From Sulfurimonas sp. hsl 1-7 (lineage in GTDB: Bacteria > Campylobacterota > Campylobacteria > Campylobacterales > Sulfurimonadaceae): a stretch of 64,000 nt of DNA. The notes under the pieces are model-generated. The model was not told where the DNA came from. It saw only the letters and a list, made by a program, of their open reading frames with translations, and made no database searches. Where the stretch lies: positions 122,887 to 186,886 of the forward strand of contig NZ_JAUIRR010000003.1 in NCBI RefSeq assembly GCF_030577135.1. The letters are read 5' to 3'. Of the stretch, positions 7,560 through 16,658 are shown piece by piece (position 1 is the first letter of the stretch; each line of letters starts with the position of its first letter). Both the position numbers and the translations under genes were made by a program.

Positions 7560-9983
7560 TTAGTTCTCTAAAGGATCGTTAGAACCAGCTGTACCTTTCC
7601 ATACGTTTGCTTCAATTACACCTGTTGCAGATGTGTTATCATCTACATAAAGACGAGCTGCATCAGCTGCTGCTAAACCAGTTGTACCAACATTTGTTAC
7701 AAAGTACTCATAAGCAGTACCTACAGCATCTTTTGCATTTAGGTTTGCATAAGTAGAGCTGTCAGTTAATGTAAGAGCTGAATCATAGAAACTTACATTT
7801 CCGTCAACATGTTTTGCACCAGTTAAGTAAGAATCCTCACCTCTGAATGTGATAAGTTCAGTATCTAGTGTTTTAGCACTTACAAATTTAACATTGTTCC
7901 ATCTGAAACCTGCATCGTATTTGTTATAGAAACCTGCACCTTTTACATATGCTGTAAAGTTAGTGATGTTTGGTTGAGTTGCATTCGTATCATCAGTTGT
8001 GATAGTGTTGTTATCGTTACCAAATTCCATACTTGCAGAATCGTGGTTGTTTACACTGTCAACATTTACTTGTTTTACAAGAACGTTAGAGATGTTACCA
8101 CGGTAACCAAGGTCTGTATCAACTGAGTCATCTTGTGCATTGTAAACATAAAGACCGTCGATGTTTACAGTACCACCCCAAATCTCTAAACCATCATCAA
8201 GACCACCGATAATTGCTACGTTTGTAATAGTTGTACCTGAACCAACACCTGCTAAAGAAAGACCATTAAGCTCTTTATCTTTTTCAACTTCGTAACCAGT
8301 GTGTTTAATTACTACATAGTTTAAAACACCTGAAGAATCTAAATCGTGAGTATGATCTGTACTACCGAAAGATACTGTCTCATCAGCTTCATACTTGTTG
8401 TTTGAGTAGTGTGTATATGCATTACCAGCTAATACTAAACCACCCCATTCACCAGCAGCATTGTCTTGAGAATATCCGTCAACATCTTTTTTCGATGTAA
8501 ATACGATTGGAGCTGCTTGAGTACCGTTAGCATCAATTTGTGCACCCGGCTCAACTACAAGGTAAGAACTAGCAGTAGCACCAGCTAAAGTTGTTCCCGG
8601 CTCAATTGTAAGAACTGCACCAGATTTAACATTTACTTTTCCGTTAATTAACCAAACTTTGTCAGAAGTTAATGTCATGTTTGTAGTAATTTCAGACGGT
8701 AATGCATCAGATGGTGTTTCAAGCGCGTTGTTTGAACCAGCTTTACCTTTCCAGATATTTACTTCTGTTGCACCTGCACATGTAACAGAATCATCCAGGT
8801 GAATTGCACCTGTATTTGATGTAAATGCATTTGTTGTGAAATATTTGTATGCAGTATCAAGACTTGTATCTTTTGTATTTGTATTAGAGTACGCTTCTGT
8901 AGCAGTAAGTGTTACAGCAGTATCTTTGAAACATACGTCTCCATCAATGTTTTTAGCACCAGTTGAGTATGAATCTGCACCCCTGAATGAAACTTGAGCA
9001 GTATCTGTAGTTTTTTCACTTACAAATTTAACATTGTTCCATCTGAAACCTGCATCGTATTTATTATAGAAACCACCACCTTTTACATAAGCAGTATAGT
9101 TAATGATGTTTGGTTGTGTTGCATTAGTATCGTCAGTTGTAATAGTATCGTTATCGTTACCGAATTCCATACCAGCTGAATCGTGATCATTAGTACTGTC
9201 AACGTTTACTTGTTGAACTAAAACGTTTTTAATAGTTCCACGGTAACCTAAGTCAGTATCAACTGAATCATCTTGTGCATTGTAAACATAAAGACCGTCG
9301 ATGTTTACAGTACCACCCCAGATCTCTAAACCGTCATCAAGACCACCGATAATTGCTACATTAGAAACAGTTGTACCAGAACCTACACCAGCTAAAGAAA
9401 GACCGTTAAGCTCTTTATCTTTTTCAACTTCGTAACCAGTGTGTTTCACAACAACATAGCTTAATGTTCCAGAAGACTCTAAATCGTGAGTATGATCAGT
9501 GTTACCGAACTGTACAGTTTCATCAGCTTCGTAACCAACTACACCACTGTGTGTATATGCATTACCAGCTAATACTAAACCACCCCATTCACCAGCAGCA
9601 TTCGCGCTTGATAAACCTTTAATATCTTTTTGTGAAGTAAACACGATTGGAGCAGCTTGTGTACCTTGTGCATTAATTTGTGCACCCGGAGTGATTACCA
9701 TAAATGAACTTGCAGTACATCCGGCAATTTTTGTACCTGCAGGAATTGTTAATGTAGCACCGTTTGTTACTTTAACTTTTCCATCCATACCATATACTTT
9801 AGTAGCATCTAAAGTAATACTTGAATTAATATCAGATGATAACACTTCATCTATATAGTTAGCATCACAAGATGCTACAGGTGCAGCAGGAGTTGTTGCT
9901 CCACCGCCTCCGCCACCACAGCCAGTAAGAGCGATTGCAGCTATTGCAGCAAAACTAAGTGTTGTTGATTTTAACTTGTTCAT
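7560..9983 (-). CDS. Beta-helix lipoprotein with two near-identical tandem domains
   Basis: 807 residues. The N-terminus is a lipoprotein signal with lipobox LTGC at about residue 22 followed by a glycine run. The rest is two copies of a domain of about 380 residues (about 40-420 and 420-807) that share long identical segments, such as GEWGGLVLAGNAYTH, KDKELNGLSLAGVGSGT and FYNKYDAGFRWNNVKFVS. Repeated NI/NV-rich strands suggest a right-handed parallel beta-helix. Similar proteins occur beside phosphate-starvation TonB receptors in other proteobacteria (from memory, not checked). The gene has its own Pho-type promoter and its own terminator. It is probably an outer-membrane or surface lipoprotein that captures a substrate for the receptor; that is inference. 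Confidence 0.85.
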   Translation of the reverse strand: MNKLKSTTLSFAAIAAIALTGCGGGGGGATTPAAPVASCDANYIDEVLSSDINSSITLDATKVYGMDGKVKVTNGATLTIPAGTKIAGCTASSFMVITPGAQINAQGTQAAPIVFTSQKDIKGLSSANAAGEWGGLVLAGNAYTHSGVVGYEADETVQFGNTDHTHDLESSGTLSYVVVKHTGYEVEKDKELNGLSLAGVGSGTTVSNVAIIGGLDDGLEIWGGTVNIDGLYVYNAQDDSVDTDLGYRGTIKNVLVQQVNVDSTNDHDSAGMEFGNDNDTITTDDTNATQPNIINYTAYVKGGGFYNKYDAGFRWNNVKFVSEKTTDTAQVSFRGADSYSTGAKNIDGDVCFKDTAVTLTATEAYSNTNTKDTSLDTAYKYFTTNAFTSNTGAIHLDDSVTCAGATEVNIWKGKAGSNNALETPSDALPSEITTNMTLTSDKVWLINGKVNVKSGAVLTIEPGTTLAGATASSYLVVEPGAQIDANGTQAAPIVFTSKKDVDGYSQDNAAGEWGGLVLAGNAYTHYSNNKYEADETVSFGSTDHTHDLDSSGVLNYVVIKHTGYEVEKDKELNGLSLAGVGSGTTITNVAIIGGLDDGLEIWGGTVNIDGLYVYNAQDDSVDTDLGYRGNISNVLVKQVNVDSVNNHDSASMEFGNDNNTITTDDTNATQPNITNFTAYVKGAGFYNKYDAGFRWNNVKFVSAKTLDTELITFRGEDSYLTGAKHVDGNVSFYDSALTLTDSSTYANLNAKDAVGTAYEYFVTNVGTTGLAAADAARLYVDDNTSATGVIEANVWKGTAGSNDPLEN
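7877..9602 (-). repeat. 1,140-bp-spaced in-frame direct repeat inside the lipoprotein gene
   Basis: Segments at 7877-7922, 8128-8180 and 8409-8462 recur without a mismatch at 9017-9062, 9268-9320 and 9549-9602, always exactly 1,140 bp apart (380 codons). The sequence between these blocks is also clearly alignable. The offset is a multiple of three, so recombination between the copies would lose or add one whole domain without a frameshift. Confidence 0.9.
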
Positions 9984-10025
9984 ATCAGAATCTCCGTAAA
10001 AATGATTTGCTGCAATTGTAAGATG

Positions 10026-10070
10026 CTAATATTTCATAGACGTAACCAAACAGCGACAAAACGATTACAA
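10026..10070 (-). promoter_or_regulatory. Pho-type promoter of the beta-helix lipoprotein gene
   Basis: On the minus strand half-sites TTGTAAT (10070-10064), TTGTCGC (10059-10053) and the weaker TGGTTAC (10048-10042) follow an 11-bp period. Ten bases after the third lies a -10 hexamer TATTAG (10031-10026). It is the weakest of the seven sites, but its spacing is exact. The lipoprotein start at 9983 has a GGAG ribosome-binding site. Confidence 0.6.
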
Positions 10071-10082
10071 TATTTCACTGCT

Positions 10083-10116
10083 TTGTAATCCTAATGAAAT
10101 AAACCTATTTTAAAAT
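10083..10116 (+). promoter_or_regulatory. Pho-type promoter of phoB
   Basis: Half-sites TTGTAAT (10083-10089) and ATGAAAT (10094-10100), 10 bp, then -10 TAAAAT (10111-10116). It lies back to back with the lipoprotein promoter in a 161-bp divergent region, so PhoB probably activates its own gene. Confidence 0.6.
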
Positions 10117-10144
10117 CTCCTAAAAATAGTATTGGATTATCTAT

Positions 10145-10825
10145 ATGAAAAAACAGATATTACTTGTTGATGACGACCAAGATATACTTGAGTTACTAGA
10201 GTACAATCTTTTAAATGACGGTTATGATGTTATAGGGATGTTAAATACAAAACATGTCCGTGATATTTTAAGTGAAGAACAGATCGACTTAATAATAATG
10301 GATAGAGGTTTGCCTGATATTGAAGGCAGTTTCTATATAGAGATGCTCAGAAGCAAAAATATCAATACACCTGTAATCTTTTTAAGTGCAAAAAACTCTC
10401 AAGAGGAGATCAAAGAGGGTTTCATTAAAGGTGCAGATGACTATGTAGTAAAACCTTTTGATATTGAAGAGTTAAAGCTTCGCATCAATGCCGTACTCAA
10501 ACGTCAAAATTCACAAACGAAGGAGAATATTGAAAATATAGAGTATAAAGATATACAACTTGATCTCAATATTCAAAAAGCTTTAATAGCAGGTGTAGAG
10601 ATTAGTCTTACAAAACTTGAAACAGCACTTTTAAAACTTATGATTCTCAATAAAGGGAAAGTGTTAGATAGAGAGTTCTTACTTAAAAACATCTGGAACG
10701 AATCAGAGTCAACAAATAAAAAGACTGTCAATGTTGCGATCAAAAGATTAAAAGAAAAGATTGATCCTCTTGGAGAAAAAAACTACATAAAAACTATCCG
10801 CGGTATTGGATATATGATAAATTAA
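10145..10825 (+). CDS. phoB: PhoB-like OmpR-family response regulator
   Basis: 226 residues. The receiver domain (1-120) has the acidic pair DDD at 9-11, the phosphoacceptor Asp53 in IIMDRGLPD, and the lysine of VVKPFD. The winged-helix DNA-binding domain (about 130-226) ends VNVAIKRLKEKIDPLGEKNYIKTIRGIGYMI-type, a classic OmpR/PhoB C-terminus. Its gene lies between a Pho-boxed lipoprotein gene and the porin-pst genes, while the likely cognate kinase is at 16659-18041. It is the natural candidate for binding the seven Pho-type promoters. Assignment to phosphate sensing rests on the neighbourhood, since OmpR-family regulators look alike. Confidence 0.88.
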   Translation: MKKQILLVDDDQDILELLEYNLLNDGYDVIGMLNTKHVRDILSEEQIDLIIMDRGLPDIEGSFYIEMLRSKNINTPVIFLSAKNSQEEIKEGFIKGADDYVVKPFDIEELKLRINAVLKRQNSQTKENIENIEYKDIQLDLNIQKALIAGVEISLTKLETALLKLMILNKGKVLDREFLLKNIWNESESTNKKTVNVAIKRLKEKIDPLGEKNYIKTIRGIGYMIN

Positions 10826-10851
10826 GAGTTGATTTTTTTTGATTTACAATA

Positions 10852-10875
10852 AAGCAAAGTCTTTCAACTTTGCTT
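10852..10875. terminator. Hairpin between the convergent phoB and porin genes
   Basis: A 9-bp inverted repeat (AAGCAAAGT at 10852-10860, ACTTTGCTT at 10867-10875) with a 6-nt loop lies between the stops of phoB (10825) and the porin (10913). There is no clean U-tract directly after it on either strand, so its strength as an intrinsic terminator is uncertain. Confidence 0.5.
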
Positions 10876-10912
10876 CTTGTAAAAAGGAGAAATGAAATTT
10901 GAAATTTGTTTA

Positions 10913-12121
10913 TTAGAACTTGATGATAGCGTCTAACTGTACACGTTCATAATCTGCACCTACTTCGCCAGGAATTTTCCCTGAAAAAAGGTAGTTGTAA
11001 AAGAATGTTCCAGCAAGGTATGTATTTTTACCAAATTTATATTTTGCTCTAATTGCATGCCCTTTAGCAGCAGAACCACCACCAAAGTTATCAGAGTCAC
11101 TATGATCACCTAGTACTGCATCTGCCTGAATGTAAGTATAAGAGTACTTTACTTGCCAATCATGAACTTCTTTTGCTTTACCTACTTGAAAAGCTAAATC
11201 ATATCCAAAGTTATTGTTGCTCGCTGCAGCATTGTATGCTACTCCAGCAGCAAGAGCTAGTGGTTTACCAAGTACATCTTTAAACTGTAACTCTCCAAAT
11301 GCTTCTGCAATATGGAAATCATTTTCATATACATCAGCTCCCGATGCGTCTGTTACAAATGTATTACCCATTTGTTTTCCACCTAATGGGCTATGTTTTG
11401 TATATTCAGGATAATACATAGCTGTATTCCCTTTTAAACCGTCGTAATAGTAAAGACCTGCACCTAAATTTAATTTAGTATTATCGTTTACTTTCATTTT
11501 CTCTACATATTGTGCAAAAAATAGATTCACGTTATCTCTTGCGTTCACTCTTTCAGCAAACGTTGGTTGGTTAGCACCTACGTTAACGATACGAGCATCA
11601 TTTTCGTAGTTATAACTTACACCGTTAAAAGAGAGATCATTATCCCAGATAAGCTGTGACTTAATAGGTCTGTAGATCATATATGGGTGTCTTCCAATTT
11701 TTGCCGTATGATCACCATCTTTGTATGTTACATCCAAGATATTAAATCTTAATGATTGCCACATGTAATCACTTAAAGCTTTATTAGTTTCAAATGTTTG
11801 GTTACCTGAAGTTGGATTTGCATATCCACTTCTCATACCAGCTTCAAATGTCAGTTTTTCAGTTAAATCGACAGCTGATATTAATCTAATTCTATATCTA
11901 TTAAGATATTTTAAACTTTCAGTTCCATCGTTATAGTAAGTTTCTTTACTTTCATATCTTAATCTTAAGTCACCTTTGAAATGAACTCTTTCAAGAATAT
12001 CATGTTCAATCCCTGTAGCCTCAGAAACACTTTTTGATACAAGTTCTGGATTTGGAGTTGCATTTGCAGCAACTGAACCTATTGCTAAAATAGCTAAGCT
12101 TGATAAAACAACTTTTTTCAT
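10913..12121 (-). CDS. Outer-membrane porin, probably phosphate-starvation induced
   Basis: 402 residues with a signal peptide (MKKVVLSSLAILAIGSVAANA) and a beta-barrel body starting FKGDLRLRYESKETY, typical of the putative porin (Porin_5-like) family. It ends in phenylalanine (AIIKF), as outer-membrane barrel proteins do. It is divergent from pstS and has its own Pho-type promoter, so it probably lets phosphate or small phosphate esters into the periplasm for PstS, like PhoE or OprP in other bacteria, although it is not recognisably homologous to either. Confidence 0.88.
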   Translation of the reverse strand: MKKVVLSSLAILAIGSVAANATPNPELVSKSVSEATGIEHDILERVHFKGDLRLRYESKETYYNDGTESLKYLNRYRIRLISAVDLTEKLTFEAGMRSGYANPTSGNQTFETNKALSDYMWQSLRFNILDVTYKDGDHTAKIGRHPYMIYRPIKSQLIWDNDLSFNGVSYNYENDARIVNVGANQPTFAERVNARDNVNLFFAQYVEKMKVNDNTKLNLGAGLYYYDGLKGNTAMYYPEYTKHSPLGGKQMGNTFVTDASGADVYENDFHIAEAFGELQFKDVLGKPLALAAGVAYNAAASNNNFGYDLAFQVGKAKEVHDWQVKYSYTYIQADAVLGDHSDSDNFGGGSAAKGHAIRAKYKFGKNTYLAGTFFYNYLFSGKIPGEVGADYERVQLDAIIKF

Positions 12122-12153
12122 TTGTTTTCTTCCTTTTTTAAATTGTTGATGGA

Positions 12154-12187
12154 AGTTTATTACACCTTTATTACAAAATGATTACAA
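12154..12187 (-). promoter_or_regulatory. Pho-type promoter of the porin gene
   Basis: On the minus strand TTGTAAT (12187-12181) and TTGTAAT (12176-12170), 10 bp, then -10 TAAACT (12159-12154). A further GTGTAAT in the same phase (12165-12159) overlaps the spacer. Both main half-sites match the consensus perfectly, making this one of the strongest sites. Confidence 0.75.
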
Positions 12188-12240
12188 AAAAGAAACATAC
12201 ATTTATATTATATATATACTTCTAAACCCTATCAAATTTT

Positions 12241-12274
12241 TTGTAATACTTCTGTAACCTAACTGTTTTATACT
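12241..12274 (+). promoter_or_regulatory. Pho-type promoter of pstS
   Basis: TTGTAAT (12241-12247) and CTGTAAC (12252-12258), 10 bp, then -10 TATACT (12269-12274). CTGTAAC is close to the E. coli half-site CTGTCAT. The site is 36 bp upstream of the pstS start, giving a short leader. Confidence 0.8.
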
Positions 12275-12309
12275 TCTGCATCTTAACAAATTAAAAAAGG
12301 TTATTCAAA

Positions 12310-13314
12310 ATGACTAAAATAGCTAAAATTGCTCTTGCAACAACGCTTCTAGCAGGTTCTTTAAGTGCTAACGACATTATTAAAGGTAGTGGTGCTTCTT
12401 TCCCATACAGTGTATACCAAAAATGGTTAAAAGCTTACAATAAAGATACTGGTGTTAAAGTTGACTACATCAAAAAAGGTTCATCTAAAGGGATCAAAGA
12501 TGCTGAGTCACGTGCAGTTGATTTTGCAGGAACAGATAAACCTCTTTCTCCAAAAGCGTTAAAGAAAAGTGGTCTTTACCAATTCCCGGGTGTTGTTGGT
12601 GCAATCACAATGGGTTACAACGTTCCAGGTGTAAAAAACATTCAATTAAGCCGTAATGCTATCGTTGCTATCGCTAGCGGTAAAGTTGCTTACTGGGATG
12701 ATCAAGTTATCGCATCTGTAAACAAAGGTGTTAAATTACCTCATAAAAAATTAACTTTCGTACACCGTGCAGACGGTAGTGGTACTACGTATAACTTTAC
12801 ATACTACCTTTCAAAAATCTCTGCAGAGTGGAGAGGTGAATTTGGTGCTAAAAAGTCACTTAACTGGCCTGGTGAGCAACATATCGGTGGTAAAACAAAC
12901 TCTGGTGTAGCTGCACTTTTAAAACAAACTCCGTTCTCTGTAGGTTACATTGACTATGCAGATGCTAAAAACAACGGTATTGCAATGGCAACTGTAGAAA
13001 ACAAAGCTGGTAACTACATCAAACCGGAATTAAAATATTTCCAAGCTGCAGCTGCAAAAGCTGATTTAAATCCTGCAAAAGATTTCTATGCAGTTATCGC
13101 TGACCCTGCCGGAGCTGATTCATACCCTATGGTAGCGGCTACGTTTATTTTAGTTCCTGCTGAAAAGCCGGAAATGAATAAAAAAGTTACAGCATTTTAC
13201 AACTGGTCATACAAAAACGGTCAAGAGATTGCTAAGAGTCTTGGTTTCGTTCCATTACCAGAGAGCTTAACAAATAAAATCAATACATACTGGGCAGAAA
13301 AAGGTATTAAATAA
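12310..13314 (+). CDS. pstS: Periplasmic phosphate-binding protein PstS
   Basis: 334 residues. It has a signal peptide (MTKIAKIALATTLLAGSLSA), then IIKGSGASFPYSVYQKW and the phosphate-contacting motifs DFAGTDKPL and VHRADGSGTTYNFTYYL, all diagnostic for PstS. It binds inorganic phosphate in the periplasm and hands it to PstCAB. The gene is followed by a hairpin that covers its stop codon and by a separate promoter for pstC, so PstS can be made in excess over the membrane complex. Confidence 0.97.
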   Translation: MTKIAKIALATTLLAGSLSANDIIKGSGASFPYSVYQKWLKAYNKDTGVKVDYIKKGSSKGIKDAESRAVDFAGTDKPLSPKALKKSGLYQFPGVVGAITMGYNVPGVKNIQLSRNAIVAIASGKVAYWDDQVIASVNKGVKLPHKKLTFVHRADGSGTTYNFTYYLSKISAEWRGEFGAKKSLNWPGEQHIGGKTNSGVAALLKQTPFSVGYIDYADAKNNGIAMATVENKAGNYIKPELKYFQAAAAKADLNPAKDFYAVIADPAGADSYPMVAATFILVPAEKPEMNKKVTAFYNWSYKNGQEIAKSLGFVPLPESLTNKINTYWAEKGIK

Positions 13315-13322
13315 TACCTTTT
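13299..13322 (+). terminator. Hairpin overlapping the pstS stop codon
   Basis: AAAAGGTATT (13299-13308) pairs with AATACCTTTT (13313-13322) around a 4-nt loop, and the TAA stop (13312-13314) sits in the loop and stem. A pyrimidine-rich tract follows. It probably acts as a partial terminator or as a 3'-end stabiliser between the abundant PstS and the downstream transporter genes. Confidence 0.6.
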
Positions 13323-13354
13323 CTCCCCTCCCCTTTTTCCCTCTTTTTAAACAA

Positions 13355-13388
13355 TTGTAACCATCTTGTAATATTCCTTCAATATAAT
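13355..13388 (+). promoter_or_regulatory. Pho-type promoter of pstCAB-phoU-phoR
   Basis: TTGTAAC (13355-13361) and TTGTAAT (13366-13372), 10 bp, then a consensus -10 TATAAT (13383-13388). It is a second, independent Pho promoter within the pst cluster, 30 bp before the pstC start. Confidence 0.8.
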
Positions 13389-13418
13389 TCGACCAATTTT
13401 TATTCTAGGGTTTAATTA

Positions 13419-14369
13419 ATGGAAAAAATCTTTCAAAAGCTCTCATTAAGTAGTGCTTCTTTAGTTCTTATAATCCTGCTTGGGATATTTATCACTTTAT
13501 TTAATGCTGCAAAACCTGCTATCGATGAATTTGGTTTAGGCTTCATTGTTAATCCTGATTGGAATAAAGAGGTAGTTTTAGAACAAGCACCTGCGTCTAA
13601 GAGCGTTTCAAATACAATTGTTGATGAAGACGATATGATGCTTGCAGATGAAGATGATCTTTTGGATGAAGATGATGTAGATACAAAAACTATCTACGGT
13701 GGACTCATCCCAATCGTGGGGACACTTTTATCTACTCTGATAGCACTTGCTTTTGCCTTACCGATTGCGATGGGGATTGCAGTGTTTTTATCTGAAATAG
13801 CACCAAAAAACATCTCCCATATCGTGGGGATTGCAATTGAGCTTTTAGCTGCTATTCCGTCTATTATTTTCGGTATGTGGGGACTTTACTATTTTGCTCC
13901 GATCGTAGCCGATCTAGTAGGTGGTTACCAAGTTTCACTGCTCACGGCAGGTCTTGTTCTTGGTGTAATGGTTTTACCGTTTATGGCAGCAATTACACGT
14001 GATAGTATGAACACAACTCCGAATGTTTTAAAAGAATCGGCTTACGCACTTGGGGCTACGAAATTTGAAGTGATTAAAGATATTATTTTTCCATACTCTA
14101 AAGTTGGTATAATCGGCTCTATCATCTTAGCACTCGGTCGTGCACTTGGTGAGACTATGGCTGTAGCATTTCTTATCGGTTCAATCTTTAGCCTCCCTGA
14201 TGCTATCAACGATCCGACAATCTCGATTCCTGTTGCAATGGCAAACAACTTTGGTGAAGCAAGCGGTTTAGGTGAGAGTGCATTATTTTACTTAGCACTT
14301 ATCCTGTTTGTGATAAGTTTCGGTGTAATTTCACTTGCTAAATTTTACTTTTTGAAAAAGGCTAAATAA
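13419..14369 (+). CDS. pstC: Phosphate ABC transporter permease PstC
   Basis: 316 residues of the PstC family. It has a first membrane helix (about 12-30) and a transmembrane permease domain from about residue 93, with the EAA-type loop ESAYALGATKFEVIKDIIFP and GRALGETMAVAFLIG. With PstA it forms the membrane channel for phosphate. An unusual acidic segment (residues 68-88, thirteen Asp/Glu) lies between the first helix and the permease core, probably in the periplasm; it is not a normal part of PstC as I know it. The stop overlaps the pstA start (TAATG). Confidence 0.96.
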   Translation: MEKIFQKLSLSSASLVLIILLGIFITLFNAAKPAIDEFGLGFIVNPDWNKEVVLEQAPASKSVSNTIVDEDDMMLADEDDLLDEDDVDTKTIYGGLIPIVGTLLSTLIALAFALPIAMGIAVFLSEIAPKNISHIVGIAIELLAAIPSIIFGMWGLYYFAPIVADLVGGYQVSLLTAGLVLGVMVLPFMAAITRDSMNTTPNVLKESAYALGATKFEVIKDIIFPYSKVGIIGSIILALGRALGETMAVAFLIGSIFSLPDAINDPTISIPVAMANNFGEASGLGESALFYLALILFVISFGVISLAKFYFLKKAK

Positions 14370-15172
14370 TGAGACTTGTTCTAAATAAAATCTTTTTAGC
14401 ACTCTCTATCCTCTCTGCACTGATTGGTCTTGCATTTTTGGCATGGATCTTAACGACGCTGTTTTTAAAAGGGCTTAGTTCATTTCACTTCAGCCTCTTT
14501 TTAAACGACTTGGTTGAGGGTGGTCTGCGTAACTTGATCGTAGGGCAGCTGATCTTAGCAGGTCTTGCGTCACTCATCGGTATCCCTATCGGTATGACGG
14601 CGGGAATCTACATCCAGGAATACGGACGAGGGAAGTACGCTTCTTTTATCCGCGATCTCAGTGACATCATGATGTCGGCACCTTCAATCGTAATCGGTGC
14701 TTTCGTGTATGCGGTTGTTGTTGTACCAACGGGTGGAACAAGCGGTTATGCAGGAGCAATTGCACTTGCTATTATGATGATTCCGGTTGTTATCAACACG
14801 ACAGACTCTATGCTTTCTCTTGTTCCTCGTGAACTTCGTGAAGCGGGTATTGCACTGGGTGCTAGTAAATACAAAGTTATTATCGACATCGTAATAAAAG
14901 CGGCAAAAGTGGGTATTATGACAGGTATACTACTTGCATTTGCACGTATCATCGGTGAGACTGCACCTTTACTGTTTACTTCTGAGACTTCAAACTATTT
15001 CACTCTAAATTTAAGTGAAAGTTTCCCGTCTCTAACGGTAAGTATCTACGACCTTGCAAATGAGCCTGAAGAATCAAGCCGTGATTTAGCTTGGGCAGCA
15101 TCGTTTATACTTACGGTTTTAGTTCTGATCATCAATTTAAGTGGTAGATATATCACAAGAAACAAAAAATAA
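14369..15172 (+). CDS. pstA: Phosphate ABC transporter permease PstA
   Basis: 267 residues, the usual PstA length. Six predicted membrane helices surround the permease signature [20 protein letters not shown] and [14 protein letters not shown]. It is translationally coupled to pstC (one-base overlap) and 11 bp ahead of pstB. It forms the second half of the inner-membrane phosphate channel. Confidence 0.97.
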   Translation: MRLVLNKIFLALSILSALIGLAFLAWILTTLFLKGLSSFHFSLFLNDLVEGGLRNLIVGQLILAGLASLIGIPIGMTAGIYIQEYGRGKYASFIRDLSDIMMSAPSIVIGAFVYAVVVVPTGGTSGYAGAIALAIMMIPVVINTTDSMLSLVPRELREAGIALGASKYKVIIDIVIKAAKVGIMTGILLAFARIIGETAPLLFTSETSNYFTLNLSESFPSLTVSIYDLANEPEESSRDLAWAASFILTVLVLIINLSGRYITRNKK

Positions 15173-15183
15173 GGATACCTTCT

Positions 15184-15966
15184 ATGTCAATTATGAAAAT
15201 TAAAAAATTCTCTTTTACTTATGCGGGAGTTGATCATCCGTCATTGAAAAACATCAATCTACCGATTGAAAAAAACAAGATTACTGCACTTATCGGACCG
15301 AGTGGTTGTGGAAAGTCTACGCTTCTTCGTTCAATGAACAGAATTCACGATCTTTACCCTGGTAATAAATATGACGGGAAGATTGAACTTCTTGATCTTG
15401 AAACGGGACAATATAACAATATCCTAGATATTAAAAAAGAGAATGAATTTATCAAACTGCGCCAACAAGTAGGGATGATTTTTCAAAAACCGACACCGTT
15501 TCCTATGAGTATCTTTGACAATGTTGCGTATGGACTTAAAATTGCAGGTATCAAAAACAAGACAGAACTCCAAGATAGAGTAGAAGTAGCTCTTAAAGGT
15601 TCAGCACTTTGGAAAGAGGTAAGTGACAGACTTGATAAATCTGCGATGGGTCTTTCAGGCGGTCAGCAGCAACGTCTTTGTATAGCACGTGCGGTTGCGG
15701 TAAAACCGGAAGTTTTACTTTTTGATGAACCGACATCGGCACTTGACCCTATCTCAACAGGTGCGATTGAAGAGCTGATCGTAGAGTTGAAAAATGAAGT
15801 AAGTATCGCTATCGTTACGCACAACATGCAACAAGCAAGTCGTATTAGTGACTATACAGCGTTTATGTATCTTGGTGATTTAGTAGAATATGACAAAACA
15901 GAAACAATATTCTTAAACCCTGCAGAGAAACAAACTGAAGACTATATTACTGGTCGTTTTGGATAA
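15184..15966 (+). CDS. pstB: Phosphate ABC transporter ATPase PstB
   Basis: 260 residues. It has Walker A GPSGCGKS (38-45), the PstB-specific [20 protein letters not shown], signature LSGGQQQR, and Walker B with [12 protein letters not shown] followed by [12 protein letters not shown]. It hydrolyses ATP to drive phosphate import through PstCA. Together with PhoU it also relays the phosphate status to the sensor kinase. Confidence 0.98.
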   Translation: MSIMKIKKFSFTYAGVDHPSLKNINLPIEKNKITALIGPSGCGKSTLLRSMNRIHDLYPGNKYDGKIELLDLETGQYNNILDIKKENEFIKLRQQVGMIFQKPTPFPMSIFDNVAYGLKIAGIKNKTELQDRVEVALKGSALWKEVSDRLDKSAMGLSGGQQQRLCIARAVAVKPEVLLFDEPTSALDPISTGAIEELIVELKNEVSIAIVTHNMQQASRISDYTAFMYLGDLVEYDKTETIFLNPAEKQTEDYITGRFG

Positions 15967-15978
15967 GAAGGAGAAAAA

Positions 15979-16644
15979 ATGCTACAAACTTTTAAAACAA
16001 GCGTAAATGAAGTTCAAGAGAAAATTACAAATATCGGAAACGATCTGCTTAAAGCAAATGAAGTGATAGTTGATGCTATAATTACATGCGATGTGGATAA
16101 ATTTAATGAAGCAAGAACTTACATTAAAAACATATCTTCAAAAACAAATGATATTGATAATTCAATCATCAAGATTTTAGCTCTTTATACGCCTGAGGCA
16201 AGAGATCTAAGACAGATCGTAGCATACTTTAAAATCACTAACGAACTTGCTCGGGCATGTGCAAATACGAGAAGTTTCATAAGAGGTTTTACAGATGTAT
16301 GTAAAGATCTTGAAGAAGATACTATTCAAGAGTATGCTGTTCCTATGCAGCACTCTACGATCAGAGCGGTAAAAATTGCTGTAAGTATGATCAACTGTGT
16401 TGATTCGGATGAACTTAGAGAGAGATATGAAGAGGTTCTTATAGAGGAGAACAAAACTGATGATCTTTACTCTATGATCGAGAAAAATCTGATCAAACAA
16501 GCTGAAACAAGAAACGGTGAATTTGAAAAATATCATAGAATGCTAAGAGCTTTACGTAAAAGTGAAAAAGTTGCCGGACGTGCTATAAGTATGGCGAGCT
16601 TATTACTATACGTAAATCTTGGCGGCGAATTACAAGCTTCATAA
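15979..16644 (+). CDS. phoU: Phosphate signalling protein PhoU
   Basis: 221 residues, all helical, as in PhoU: two related three-helix bundles with the repeated D/E-rich metal-binding patterns near EARTYIKNISSKTNDIDNSI and EVLIEENKTDDLYSMIEKNL. PhoU links PstB to the PhoR kinase and keeps it inactive while phosphate is plentiful. It lies 12 bp after pstB and 14 bp before the kinase gene, as expected for a sensing module. Confidence 0.93.
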   Translation: MLQTFKTSVNEVQEKITNIGNDLLKANEVIVDAIITCDVDKFNEARTYIKNISSKTNDIDNSIIKILALYTPEARDLRQIVAYFKITNELARACANTRSFIRGFTDVCKDLEEDTIQEYAVPMQHSTIRAVKIAVSMINCVDSDELRERYEEVLIEENKTDDLYSMIEKNLIKQAETRNGEFEKYHRMLRALRKSEKVAGRAISMASLLLYVNLGGELQAS

Positions 16645-16658
16645 GTTAAGGGGTAAGA

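Noticed and set aside
8994..9179. Open frame opposite the lipoprotein gene
   Set aside because: It lies fully inside the lipoprotein gene on the other strand, has no ribosome-binding site and reflects the repeat-rich composition of the real gene.
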